From NCBI GenBank assembly GCA_003331425.1, contig QOOS01000001.1, positions 124,001 to 188,000 on the forward strand: a stretch of DNA of 64,000 nucleotides. The letters are read 5' to 3'. Each line of letters starts with the position of its first letter. Positions within the stretch are counted from its first letter, which is position 1. Positions 17,048 through 25,286 of the stretch are shown here, one piece after another. The stretch comes from Candidatus Nitrosopumilus sp. (lineage in GTDB: Archaea > Thermoproteota > Nitrososphaeria > Nitrososphaerales > Nitrosopumilaceae). The notes below the pieces were generated by a model. That model was not told the origin of the DNA, ran no database searches, and saw only the letters and a program-made list of their open reading frames with translations. The position numbers were made by a program, and so were the translations under genes.

Positions 17048-17141
17048 GGGCTTGTAGCGCAGAGTCAAATTTGACGCGCAACATGGATAGCGCAGTAGCC
17101 TCCTAAGTTACAGGTCGAGGGATCGAAGCCCTCCAAGCCCG
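17048..17141 (+). tRNA. tRNA-Arg (CCT) with a probable 19-nt intron in the D loop
   Basis: Acceptor GGGCTTG/CAAGCCC, D stem GCGC/GCGC, anticodon stem GTAGC/GTTAC with loop CTCCTAA (anticodon CCT), T stem GAGGG/CCCTC and discriminator G are all present. The T loop is ATCGAAG, with A where T54 is expected. The D loop is about 20 bases too long. A bulge-helix-bulge can be drawn, and cutting it removes 17063-17081 and leaves a normal D loop AGCATGGATA. CCA is not encoded. Confidence 0.9.
17063..17081 (+). other. Predicted tRNA intron (non-canonical position, D loop)
   Basis: The D-stem GCGC (17057-17060) pairs with an intronic GCGC (17076-17079), flanked by three-base bulges AGA (17061-17063) and AAC (17080-17082). 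An inner hairpin GTCA/TGAC with loop AATT closes the structure. Cleavage after the second base of each bulge gives a 19-nt intron. The outer helix below the second bulge is weak, so the exact ends are a prediction. Confidence 0.65.
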
Positions 17142-17192
17142 CTTAATTTTAAAAATTGCAGGAATTAAATACAAAGAATGATAGGGAAAATT

Positions 17193-17720
17193 ATGAAAAT
17201 TGTAGTAATTTCAGCTAGTCCAAGAAAAACTGCAAATACACAGATAATTATGAAGTATGTTAACGAGTATACAAAATCAAAAAATCCAGAGACAAAATTC
17301 ATCAACCTTTCAGATGGAGAAATTGAATGTTATAGAGGATTTGATGTAGAGTACAACGAAGCAACTAAAAATGCTGCCAAAGACATAATGGAGGCAGATG
17401 TTTGGTTGATTGGTTCACCTATTTACAACTCATTTTTTAGTTCTGCATTAAAAAATCTCTTTGAATATGTTGATTATAAAAAAACTGAAGGCAAAGTTGC
17501 AGGAATGGCAATTTTAGCTGCTGGAAATATTGGTTTTGTTGATGTTCAAACAGTAATAACACAATTGTTATCATACTTTAGAGTAATTACAAATCCGAAA
17601 GCAGTTTATCTAACAACTGAAATATTTACAGATAATCAAATTTCAGATGAAGATGCAAAAAATAGACTAAAAGAAATGGTAGATGAAACATTGCAACTCG
17701 CATCTAAATTAAAAAAATAG
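17193..17720 (+). CDS. NADPH-dependent FMN reductase / flavodoxin-fold oxidoreductase
   Basis: A 175-residue flavoprotein. The phosphate loop ISASPRKTANT near the N-terminus and GSPIYNSFFSSALKNLFEYVD near residue 75 mark the NAD(P)H:FMN reductase family, whose members reduce free FMN, quinones or azo compounds. It lies 51 bp after tRNA-Arg. An upstream in-frame ATG at 17178 would add five residues; 17193 matches the family's MKIVVISASPR beginning better. Proximity to bluB, which consumes reduced FMN, suggests but does not prove a functional link. Confidence 0.85.
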   Translation: MKIVVISASPRKTANTQIIMKYVNEYTKSKNPETKFINLSDGEIECYRGFDVEYNEATKNAAKDIMEADVWLIGSPIYNSFFSSALKNLFEYVDYKKTEGKVAGMAILAAGNIGFVDVQTVITQLLSYFRVITNPKAVYLTTEIFTDNQISDEDAKNRLKEMVDETLQLASKLKK

Positions 17721-17784
17721 CAGAAAAAACTAGATTTAGTCTAATTTTATAAAAGTCAAATACTATTTGTGTTAACTAGTGATA

Positions 17785-17904
17785 TTGAGTTTAAAAAAAG
17801 ATCCAACAGAATTATGTTCATGTAAATGTCATTATGGTGGAGCAGTAAGTTGTCCTGGATGTAAAAAAAATCACGGTACAGTCACTTGTCACTGTAAAGA
17901 TTGA
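17785..17904 (+). CDS. Cys-rich 39-residue metal-binding micro-protein
   Basis: A short frame starting at TTG 17785 and ending at TGA 17902. It encodes 39 residues with seven Cys and three His: CSCKCH, then SCPGC, then a final CHC. This density of Cys/His in a tiny open frame is unlikely by chance and suggests one or two bound zinc or copper ions. No family recognised. It ends 2 bp before the tail of the convergent gene. Confidence 0.65.
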   Translation: MSLKKDPTELCSCKCHYGGAVSCPGCKKNHGTVTCHCKD

Positions 17905-17906
17905 AA

Positions 17907-18374
17907 TTATTTTCTTTTTGAAGATAGAGCTTTAAGATTAGCTAGTTCTGCTTTTAATGATTCAATTTGTACAAGAGTTTTGAGATTAGAAATTTCTTGG
18001 TTTAGTCTTTCAATTTCATCATCTTTTAGTTCTACTGATGATTTTAAGTCATTTAGTTCTGTAGATAGTTCATCTTGAATTTGTTTGATTTCTGATAAGT
18101 TAACTTGTTTTGGAACTTCAACTTGAACTGTATGTGAGTTACTCAAGCTTTTTTTTTGATGAACTGCATGTTCATGACCATGATTGGTTGCATAGTCTGC
18201 ACTTTTTTGGGATAACCAACAAGTTAGAGCCATAAACCATGTAATTGGTACTGCCATGATAAAGACAAAATTTAGAATTGGTGCGTAATCATAGAATGGT
18301 GGCCATAATCCAGTTAAAACAGCAGCAAATCCTGCTGTAATGATGGTTGCCATATGATTTTTCCAATATCCCAT
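17907..18374 (-). CDS. Membrane protein with C-terminal coiled coil
   Basis: A 155-residue protein of unknown role. Two hydrophobic helices span residues 8-25 and 31-53. A His-rich stretch (NHGHEHAVHQKK) near residue 65 could bind metal. The rest, from residue 90, is a coiled coil with regular leucine/isoleucine heptads (ELNDLKSSVELKDDEIERLNQEISNL and following). The layout suggests a membrane-anchored scaffold. Confidence 0.75.
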   Translation of the reverse strand: MGYWKNHMATIITAGFAAVLTGLWPPFYDYAPILNFVFIMAVPITWFMALTCWLSQKSADYATNHGHEHAVHQKKSLSNSHTVQVEVPKQVNLSEIKQIQDELSTELNDLKSSVELKDDEIERLNQEISNLKTLVQIESLKAELANLKALSSKRK

Positions 18375-18451
18375 GATTTACTGCAAAAATTCATTCTTTA
18401 TAATAGTAATGTTACTGATTATAAAATAAAAGAATAAAATAGAAAGGAGAA

Positions 18452-18682
18452 TTATTCTGCTTCTTCAGGAGTACTTGATACTTTAGGCATATCAGATTGT
18501 AAGATTTGGATCTTTTGTAATAATTCGGTTCTTAGATCTCTTGCAACCCTTCGTACTGTAGGTCTTGGGACTCCAAGTTCATCAACTACTTTTGTATAGA
18601 TGTCTTGTTTGTCAGTAACTCCCTTATCCAAATAGGAATTAATTGCTTCTTTAATTATCGTGCTTTGGTTTGTACGACTCAA
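18452..18682 (-). CDS. Small helix-turn-helix protein
   Basis: A 76-residue protein. IIKEAINSYLDKG, DKQDIYTKVVDELGVPRPTVRRVARDLRTEL looks like a compact helix-turn-helix, with the recognition helix in RPTVRRVARDL. Such tiny DNA-binding proteins are common in thaumarchaea; target unknown. An acidic tail follows. A 213-bp gene-free gap separates it from the divergent cyclophilin gene and probably holds both promoters. Confidence 0.75.
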   Translation of the reverse strand: MSRTNQSTIIKEAINSYLDKGVTDKQDIYTKVVDELGVPRPTVRRVARDLRTELLQKIQILQSDMPKVSSTPEEAE

Positions 18683-18895
18683 TAGATCATATTTCTAATC
18701 GATCTATATAACACTATAACTTGGATAGTTCCAAAAAATAGATATCAAAAATAATTAAGAAAAATCAAATTCTAATTTCTTGAACAACAAATGCAAAAAA
18801 AATTGTAAATTTTTTAAAAAAATCTAATAAAGTATAGAAAATTTTCAGATGAATTATCAAAAAGACTTTTATGATAATTTAATCTCCAAAACTTT

Positions 18896-19372
18896 GTGAC
18901 TACTGCAAATATAGAAACTAATCATGGAAAAATTTCATTTGAATTATTACCAGACTTGGCTCCAGAAACTGTTAGAAATTTTGAAAAATTAACCAAAGAT
19001 GGATTTTATGATGGAACACTATTTCATAGAGTAATCCCTGGATTTATGATTCAAGGAGGAGACCCAAATACAAAAACTGACAATAAAGGTTCCTGGGGAA
19101 TGGGTGGACCAGGATATAACGTAAAAGCAGAATTTAGTTCAAGATCACATTTACGAGGAATTGTTTCAATGGCAAGAGCACAAGATCCAGATAGTGCAGG
19201 CTCACAATTCTTTATTGTCACATCAGATAGTGCATTTTTAGACAGACAATACACGGTATTTGGTCAAGTCAAAGAAGGAATGGATGTGGCTGACAAAATT
19301 GTGAATATGGATAAAGATGGAAACGATTGTCCATTAGAAAAAGTCGTTATGACAAAAGTAACTTTAGAATAA
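18896..19372 (+). CDS. Cyclophilin-type peptidyl-prolyl isomerase
   Basis: A 158-residue cytoplasmic proline isomerase of the cyclophilin fold. FHRVIPGFMIQGGDP near residue 40, the catalytic Arg in FHRV, and SQFFIVTSDSAFLD near residue 102 are visible. It is short, as in bacterial and archaeal single-domain forms. It begins at GTG 18896. Its stop codon abuts the ATG of the next, exported protein. Confidence 0.95.
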   Translation: MTTANIETNHGKISFELLPDLAPETVRNFEKLTKDGFYDGTLFHRVIPGFMIQGGDPNTKTDNKGSWGMGGPGYNVKAEFSSRSHLRGIVSMARAQDPDSAGSQFFIVTSDSAFLDRQYTVFGQVKEGMDVADKIVNMDKDGNDCPLEKVVMTKVTLE

Positions 19373-20281
19373 ATGAATAAAATAATTTTTTCATTCATAG
19401 TAATATTTGTTCTAATTACAATTATCCCATTAGTAGATGCTCAATTAAATTTTGGAGTACAAGCAAATCAAAAAGAAGTTGAGATGAAACTGAGTAATTC
19501 TGAAATAGTTAAAGTGAAACATGTAATTACTTCACATAATACACCAACAAGTTTAACATTATTTGAAGGTACAATTTCAAATTTATTAGTTACAAATGAA
19601 GAAGGTGAAGAAAAACAATTTGGATTAGTTGATGATGGAATAGGAAATCAATCACTTTCAATTTTTCCTTCTAATCAAGACACAATTGTAGAATATGATT
19701 TAGAAGACGTAAACTCATTTTATGATAATATGTGGACACTTAGAACTGAATATGACAAAAAATTTGCAATAATATTTTCAGAAGAAATTAATTTAATTTT
19801 TATAAATAATAATGTAATAGAGTTAAAAAATAAAGATGGAATTTCAATAAACGGTGGTGGAAAAGTAAATTTACAATATTATGCTAATATAGAAAAAACT
19901 ATAAAAAAAGTGCAATGGGAAGAAAATAAATTTGATATTATAATTACTTCAGATGCTAAAATAAAAAATTTTAATTTTGAACAGCCATCAAAAAGTATTA
20001 GTTTTGAAATAGATTCTAAAAATAAATTTGTAACTGTAACAATGCCAGAGATTTTTTTGGGAGGACCATATGCAACATTTTTGGATGATGAGAAAATTGA
20101 ATATAGTAAATTTGTAGATAATGAAAAAAATGTTTCAATTACTGTAAAGCCTAAAGCAACAGGTCAAATAACAATAATTGGAACTACAGTAATTCCAGAA
20201 TTTTCAATGTTTATTCCATTAATTATGGGATTTATCATAATTTTGACTGTTCCAGCAATGAGAAAATTTAGTCTCCGCTAG
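19373..20281 (+). CDS. Exported protein with PEF-type C-terminal anchor
   Basis: A 302-residue protein of unknown function. It has an N-terminal signal (IIFSFIVIFVLITIIPLVDA), a beta-rich external part with many Asn and Lys, and a C-terminal helix introduced by IPEFS and closed by RKF, the layout of archaeal PEF-CTERM sorting signals. It begins directly after the cyclophilin stop, so the two are co-transcribed. The final 14 bases overlap a small minus-strand gene. Confidence 0.8.
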   Translation: MNKIIFSFIVIFVLITIIPLVDAQLNFGVQANQKEVEMKLSNSEIVKVKHVITSHNTPTSLTLFEGTISNLLVTNEEGEEKQFGLVDDGIGNQSLSIFPSNQDTIVEYDLEDVNSFYDNMWTLRTEYDKKFAIIFSEEINLIFINNNVIELKNKDGISINGGGKVNLQYYANIEKTIKKVQWEENKFDIIITSDAKIKNFNFEQPSKSISFEIDSKNKFVTVTMPEIFLGGPYATFLDDEKIEYSKFVDNEKNVSITVKPKATGQITIIGTTVIPEFSMFIPLIMGFIIILTVPAMRKFSLR

Positions 20282-20423
20282 AACCACAAGAACAAAAACC
20301 ATATTCATCTATTCTAACATCACATACAGGACACTTTTCACCATATTCAACTTCCCATGGTTCTTTACCAAAAAGTTTGAAATGATCATCAATTTCTATT
20401 GGAACTTCACGTTTTTTATCCAA
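20268..20423 (-). CDS. Small zinc-ribbon protein
   Basis: A 51-residue frame from TTG 20423 to a TAA at 20268. The second half has KCPVCDVRIDEYGFCSCGS: two CxxC/CxC knuckles that could bind one zinc. The first half, VPIEIDDHFKLFGKEPWEVEYG, is well formed and not low complexity. It lies between and slightly overlaps opposite-strand genes. Unknown function; start choice is uncertain because no ATG is available. Confidence 0.65.
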   Translation of the reverse strand: MDKKREVPIEIDDHFKLFGKEPWEVEYGEKCPVCDVRIDEYGFCSCGSSGD

Positions 20424-20470
20424 TGATTTGTATAGATATAGAAACTATACATAGATTATCTGAAAAAATT

Positions 20471-20662
20471 ATGAAAATAGAATGTGGTTGTCATTGCATA
20501 AAGTGTAAAAGCACAAATCTAGAATCAAATAAAATAGGGATTACTGAAAAAGATGGATATTTTGACATGCATCACACATGTCAAGAATGTAATGCACATT
20601 TTGATCATTTAGATGGAGAGATTTTTTCTAATTGCTCAAAATGTAACTATTCTTCTAATTAG
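20471..20662 (+). CDS. Small Cys-rich zinc-binding protein
   Basis: A 63-residue protein with CGCHCIKCKS near the N-terminus, HHTCQEC in the middle and CSKC near the end, enough ligands for two zinc sites. An in-frame ATG at 20399 exists, but that region is used by the opposite-strand zinc-ribbon gene and its residues look non-coding, so ATG 20471 is preferred. It overlaps the tail of the next convergent gene by 8 bp. Confidence 0.7.
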   Translation: MKIECGCHCIKCKSTNLESNKIGITEKDGYFDMHHTCQECNAHFDHLDGEIFSNCSKCNYSSN

Positions 20663-21128
20663 ACAATGGAATGGCTTCAATTGAATAACGAATTTGATTT
20701 TCAGTTGAAGTTTTAATGAATTTTTTATTTAAAGCCATTTTTGCTAATGCTTTTGAAACATCTAATGTACTTGTAGCCCATCCATATTCTCTAAGTTGCT
20801 GAACAGTTTCACCAACTGATCTTGGTGAATCAAAAAATTTACTAGTTTCTAAAATTTTTAGTTTTGATAAAATTTCACTAGATTGAATATACTTTGGTTC
20901 ATTAAATTCAGGTTCAAATGTTTCTGCATCATCTAATGATTCCAAACCGTTATTGATATTAGTTGAAATTTGTTTGGAATCAGATTCATAAACAATTTTT
21001 GCTTGATTTTCTGGCATATATTGAGAAATATTATCAATAATTTCACCTAATGTTTGATTATCAACATAGAAATCTCTAGAATCGACTTCAATTTCATTCT
21101 CACCTAGTTTGAGCTTTATTCGTGCCAA
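20655..21128 (-). CDS. Hypothetical protein with C-terminal winged-helix-like region
   Basis: A 157-residue protein, not assigned. The N-terminus (RIKLKLGENEIEVDSRDFYVDNQTLGEII) looks like a small beta-rich domain; an acidic linker follows; the C-terminal third (SVGETVQQLREYGWATSTLDVSKALAKMALNKKFIKT) resembles winged-helix proteins that read DNA or mediate contacts. A similar arrangement is found in the protein at 63208-63597, so the two may be related. Confidence 0.75.
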   Translation of the reverse strand: MARIKLKLGENEIEVDSRDFYVDNQTLGEIIDNISQYMPENQAKIVYESDSKQISTNINNGLESLDDAETFEPEFNEPKYIQSSEILSKLKILETSKFFDSPRSVGETVQQLREYGWATSTLDVSKALAKMALNKKFIKTSTENQIRYSIEAIPLSN

Positions 21129-21261
21129 TGAGAATTATTGGGTTAATTTTGATTTATTGAGATAGCTCTAATGAGATTTAAGATTAAATCAAAAATTTTA
21201 CACAAATAATTAGGATTTTTTATTAATTTTACCTTAAAAGAAAAAATTTTGAGGTATTAAC

Positions 21262-21705
21262 ATGACATCATTAAAGAAAAGAAGTGCAGTAATTCTATTT
21301 TTCTTATTAATTGGAATCATAGGATATTCACAAATTCAATCAGCATCTGAAATATCAGTAGATCTTTATGAAAATACAATCATTAATGAAAATCAAAATG
21401 AGACAGATTATGAAATTGAATTAAAATTTGAAAATCCATCATTATTAACACTGCCAGCAGGTAAAACTGAATTTTTTGTTTCTTATGATGATGAAATTGT
21501 TGGAAAAGGTAATTTAGAATCTTTTACACTATATCCACTAAGTACTAGTTTAGTAGAAGGAACATTCACAACAAATACTAGTTCAGATGAATCCAAATCA
21601 GTAAAGATTTCAGGAGTTACAAAATATGATTTATTGGTTACATCAATAGATGTTCCATTTGATTATTATCCAAATGAAGAGCAAACAAGGAAATTTATAC
21701 AATAA
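21262..21705 (+). CDS. Exported or anchored LEA14-like protein
   Basis: A 147-residue protein with a hydrophobic N-terminal helix (AVILFFLLIGIIGYSQI) and a beta-rich domain. ELKFENPSLLTLPAGKTEFFVSYDDEIVGKG matches the WHy/LEA14 pattern also seen at 15661-16149. It may be a signal peptide or a membrane anchor; no clear cleavage site. The function is not known. Confidence 0.7.
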   Translation: MTSLKKRSAVILFFLLIGIIGYSQIQSASEISVDLYENTIINENQNETDYEIELKFENPSLLTLPAGKTEFFVSYDDEIVGKGNLESFTLYPLSTSLVEGTFTTNTSSDESKSVKISGVTKYDLLVTSIDVPFDYYPNEEQTRKFIQ

Positions 21706-21721
21706 AATTATTTTTTGATTA

Positions 21722-22615
21722 ATGCTTACTGTTTTTGGTTCTACAGCTCTAGATACAATTAGAACACCAACTAAAACTCTAAAAAATGTTTTAGGAGGAG
21801 CAGCAACATATGCTGCAATTTCATCAAGTAATTTTGTAAAAACAGGACTAATTGCAGTTGTAGGAGAAGATTTTTCAAAAAAGAATCATAATATTTTGTC
21901 AAAATATCTAGATTTACAAGGATTAGCCATCAACAAAGGTAAAACATTTCGTTATGATGGAAAATATGACAATACCTTAAGCACAAGATCTACTTTAAAA
22001 ACAGAATTAAATGTACTTGGAGATTTTAAGCCAATTGTACCAGATGAATATAAAAAATCACAATTTGTTTATCTTGCAAATAATGATCCAGAACAAAATA
22101 CAAAATTAATTAAAGAATTTGATAATGTTAAATTTTCAATGTGTGATACCATAGATTTTTGGATATCAACAAAAAGAAGTGCAGTAATTAAAATGATAAA
22201 AAATGTTGATGCAGTTGTAATCAATGATGAAGAAGCTAAGCTGCTAACTAAAGAACATAATTTAATCAAATGTGCAAAAAAGATGAAACAATGGGGTGCA
22301 AAATATGTTATAATTAAAAAAGGCGAACATGGTTCCTTGATGTTTTATGATGATGTAGTTTTTCCTACTGCAGGATTTTCATTAGAAAATGTTGTAGACC
22401 CAACAGGTGCAGGTGATTCATTTGCAGGAGCAATGATTGGATATCTTGCAAGTAAAAAAACAACAAAAATTTCAGAAATTAAAAAAGCTGTAGTATACGG
22501 AAATGTACTTGGTTCATTTGCAGTTGAAAGATATGGTTTAGATGGATTACTAAAAATAAAAAAAGGTGACATTGAAAAACGTATAAAATCATATGAAAAA
22601 ATGATCCAATTCTAA
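21722..22615 (+). CDS. PfkB-family carbohydrate/nucleoside kinase
   Basis: A 297-residue ribokinase-fold kinase. The family signature with catalytic Asp, DPTGAGDSFAGAMIGYLA, is near residue 225; GGAATYAAISSSNF near residue 24 is the substrate-side signature. Adenosine/nucleoside, ribose or fructose phosphate kinases share these marks, so the substrate is open. It lies 16 bp after the LEA14-like gene. Confidence 0.88.
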   Translation: MLTVFGSTALDTIRTPTKTLKNVLGGAATYAAISSSNFVKTGLIAVVGEDFSKKNHNILSKYLDLQGLAINKGKTFRYDGKYDNTLSTRSTLKTELNVLGDFKPIVPDEYKKSQFVYLANNDPEQNTKLIKEFDNVKFSMCDTIDFWISTKRSAVIKMIKNVDAVVINDEEAKLLTKEHNLIKCAKKMKQWGAKYVIIKKGEHGSLMFYDDVVFPTAGFSLENVVDPTGAGDSFAGAMIGYLASKKTTKISEIKKAVVYGNVLGSFAVERYGLDGLLKIKKGDIEKRIKSYEKMIQF

Positions 22616-22651
22616 AAAGACTTAAGTAAATAATTTTAAAAATAAATTATC

Positions 22652-22996
22652 ATGTCAGAAAAAAATGAAGATAGATTAGATGAAATTTTCAAACTTCAGA
22701 AAGGTTTGTCTGAAGTAATGAAATTAGATAGATACCCAAAAGATGTAGAAGGTAGAGTTTCTGCATTATGTACTGCAATAATGCATGAGGCTGTTGAATT
22801 ACAAAGAACCACAAATTGGAAATGGTGGAAAACACCTACTGAATTTAATCAAAATGAGGCTAGAGAGGAATTAATTGACATATGGCATTTTGTAGTTCAA
22901 GCATCATTAGAATTGAAATTAACCCCTGATGATATTTTAGACGAATACAAAAGAAAAAATCAAATTAATCACGAAAGACAAAAAAATGGTTACTAG
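22652..22996 (+). CDS. All-alpha NTP pyrophosphatase (dimeric dUTPase/MazG-like)
   Basis: A 114-residue helical protein. HEAVELQRTTNWKWWK and EAREELIDIWHFVVQASLEL carry the acidic metal-binding residues (E..E and E..D) of dimeric dUTPases. It probably removes dUTP or a related non-canonical nucleotide. It overlaps the tail of the next convergent gene by 4 bp. Confidence 0.85.
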   Translation: MSEKNEDRLDEIFKLQKGLSEVMKLDRYPKDVEGRVSALCTAIMHEAVELQRTTNWKWWKTPTEFNQNEAREELIDIWHFVVQASLELKLTPDDILDEYKRKNQINHERQKNGY

Positions 22997-23469
22997 TTTT
23001 TTTGAATTGCATTAATGATGGATTCAATATTTGTTTCATTAATTAAATTTACAAGAGTAATTTCTTTTTGAAAATACTGTATTTGTGATTCTGAAACAGT
23101 TAGAAATGGTTCAGGACTAGTGGAATTAATTATTCTTTTATCATCGTCAATCCCATTTTTATATAATTCAAACAATGAATGTCCAGATTTATGACCCCAA
23201 ACTTCTTTTCCACATACAATAATTGTTTTAATTTTTTTATTTTCATTTACATGCATTATCATAGAGTCAATTCCTTTATTTTCAGTAAATAATCTTCCAG
23301 CAATTGCAACATTTTCAAAAATTTTTGAATTTTTTATTTCTTTTAATAATTTAATGCTAGAAAGTGTACACACACAAATTGATGAATTTGTGTTACCGAT
23401 ATAGAATTCTTCTGGAATGGGTAAAAGTGCCTCACAAATTTTTCCAATAGCATCACTTAGTTTGTTCAA
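22993..23469 (-). CDS. MtrA-like protein (orphan tetrahydromethanopterin S-methyltransferase subunit A homologue)
   Basis: A 158-residue soluble protein. SSICVCTLSSIKLLKEI, AIAGRLFTENKGID and IIVCGKEVWGHKSGHSLFELYKNGID match the corrinoid-binding domain of MtrA in methanogens, including the conserved His region. It lacks the C-terminal membrane helix of MtrA, and no other mtr genes are near. Its start overlaps the end of the DegT-type aminotransferase gene by 4 bp, so they form one operon. A role in methyl transfer or cobamide binding is inference. Confidence 0.8.
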   Translation of the reverse strand: MNKLSDAIGKICEALLPIPEEFYIGNTNSSICVCTLSSIKLLKEIKNSKIFENVAIAGRLFTENKGIDSMIMHVNENKKIKTIIVCGKEVWGHKSGHSLFELYKNGIDDDKRIINSTSPEPFLTVSESQIQYFQKEITLVNLINETNIESIINAIQKN

Positions 23470-24548
23470 AGTATTTCAAAAATTGATTTTGAGATGAATT
23501 CAATATTTTTTGTAGTCACTTTAGGATGAATTGGTAAAGAAAGAACTTTTGAAGCAGCCCACTCAGTTATTGGTAATTTTGTTTTAGATTTGTAAAATGG
23601 AGTTTTATGTACAGGTATTGGATAATACGAGGCTGCACCTACTCCTTTTTCATTAAGTTTTTTCAAAAGAGTATTACGTTTTGGTGAAGTAACAGTATAA
23701 AGATACCAATTTACTTTTTCATACTTTCTTTGTATTGGTAAAGAAAGATTTGATTTTGAAAGTAATTCTGTTAAAAGTTCTGCATTTTTTTGTCTAGCTT
23801 GTAAAAATTTTGGTAATTTTTTCATTTGTATTTTTGCAATTGCTGCATTGATTTCAGGTAATCTCAAATTAAGTCCAAGCATTCTACTGTCATATCCTTT
23901 TACCATTCCATGATTTCTAATCATAAGTAATTTATCTCGTAATTTTTTGCTGTTGGTAACAATAAATCCTCCTTCACCTGCAGTCATAACTTTTGCAGGA
24001 TACATACTGTAACATCCCATTTCAAAAAATGTTCCCGTGTGTTTATTTTTAAAAGTAGAACCAAGTGATTGAGCTGAATCTTCTATAATTGGAATATTAA
24101 ATTTTTTTGCAATCTCAGAAATCTTATCCAAATAAGCAACATTTCCATATAGGTGTACAGGAACAATTGCTTTAGTTTTTTTTGTAATTTTTTTCTGAAG
24201 TTGATCTGGATCCATTGTAAAATTATCTTTTAAAATATCAACAAAGATAGGTTTTGCACCAGTAGATAGTACAGAATTTGCAGTAGCAACAAAAGTAAAA
24301 GATGGAATTAAAACTTCATCACCATGTTTAATGTCTAAAGCATATAGTGCTGCTTGTAATGCTGCCGTTCCAGAATTTACAGCAACAGTATATTTTGAAT
24401 TCACAAATGAAGAAACTGATTTTTCAAAATCTTGAACATATTTTCCACCTTGACTTGCTGAAGAAGTTAAAGCTCCATTTTTAAGAATGGATGTGACTAC
24501 TGAAATTTCTTCCTTACCTACAAAAGGAATGTTTATGGGTATTTTCAA
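23466..24548 (-). CDS. DegT/DnrJ/EryC1/StrS aminotransferase
   Basis: PLP enzyme of 360 residues that usually aminates keto-sugar nucleotides for surface glycans or cofactors. NSGTAALQAALYAL near residue 60, EDSAQSLGSTF near residue 157 and the PLP lysine in YPAKVMTAGEGGF near residue 185 are visible. It is the first gene of a two-gene operon with the MtrA-like protein. The substrate is unknown. Confidence 0.9.
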   Translation of the reverse strand: MKIPINIPFVGKEEISVVTSILKNGALTSSASQGGKYVQDFEKSVSSFVNSKYTVAVNSGTAALQAALYALDIKHGDEVLIPSFTFVATANSVLSTGAKPIFVDILKDNFTMDPDQLQKKITKKTKAIVPVHLYGNVAYLDKISEIAKKFNIPIIEDSAQSLGSTFKNKHTGTFFEMGCYSMYPAKVMTAGEGGFIVTNSKKLRDKLLMIRNHGMVKGYDSRMLGLNLRLPEINAAIAKIQMKKLPKFLQARQKNAELLTELLSKSNLSLPIQRKYEKVNWYLYTVTSPKRNTLLKKLNEKGVGAASYYPIPVHKTPFYKSKTKLPITEWAASKVLSLPIHPKVTTKNIEFISKSIFEIL

Positions 24549-24630
24549 TAATTTTACGTAGAATAACTACTCTATAAATCTCGTTTAGTAGGTATGAATT
24601 TTTATATTTCAAAATTTGGCAAATCATAGA

Positions 24631-25194
24631 ATGAAACCACGACATTTAGAAAAAACTGATTCAGGTTACAAAGTCTATTTGTACATTTTTTACACTTGTG
24701 GTGCAATTATGGTTTCATCATTAATTTTTGGTGTTTATGCTACAATGTTAGAATGGTTAGAACATGGAACATATGTTATGGGAGAAGTAATTCACAACAC
24801 TACTATTCCATTTGAAAATTTTGCTAGAGTTTCAACTTGGATATTCTTTTCAACAATAATTGGATGGTATTGTTGCACTAGAATTGGTTGGAGACGAACT
24901 GCTGGTGATAAAATTGTTGGAACTAGAATGGCCTTACTTCAATTGATGTTGCTTGGGTTTGCAATAATTTCTTTTTATGAAGTTTTATACAATTTTACAG
25001 TTTTAAATGCACAAATGACAGCAGGAGTAGTAAATGGAGTAGTACCAGATATTGATAAATTATTAGTAGCTTATCCAGATCCTGACCGTCCATGGAACTT
25101 AGTTTTTGCAACTAAAATATTTCTTGCAGCATTCATAATTACTGCTCATGCATTTTATCTAAGTGTAAAACCTAGAAAAAGTTTAGATGAATAA
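24631..25194 (+). CDS. Conserved membrane protein with four helices
   Basis: A 187-residue protein not assigned to a family. Hydrophobic helices lie near residues 17-40, 65-85, 100-120 and 155-175. Conserved-looking features include the WYCCTRIGWRRT loop and PDPDRPWN between helices 3 and 4. The start is set at ATG 24631 since a TATA-like TTTATATTT at 24600-24608 places transcription start at about this codon; a TTG at 24616 is the alternative. Comparison with the accessory subunits of archaeal ammonia monooxygenase would be worthwhile, but nothing here proves such a role. Confidence 0.72.
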   Translation: MKPRHLEKTDSGYKVYLYIFYTCGAIMVSSLIFGVYATMLEWLEHGTYVMGEVIHNTTIPFENFARVSTWIFFSTIIGWYCCTRIGWRRTAGDKIVGTRMALLQLMLLGFAIISFYEVLYNFTVLNAQMTAGVVNGVVPDIDKLLVAYPDPDRPWNLVFATKIFLAAFIITAHAFYLSVKPRKSLDE

Positions 25195-25286
25195 GAATTA
25201 TAATAAAAAATCTTATTTGTTGAAATAATTTCAAAAAAAATATTTGATAAAATTATGTTTTATACTATTAGATACTTTGTAAACTA

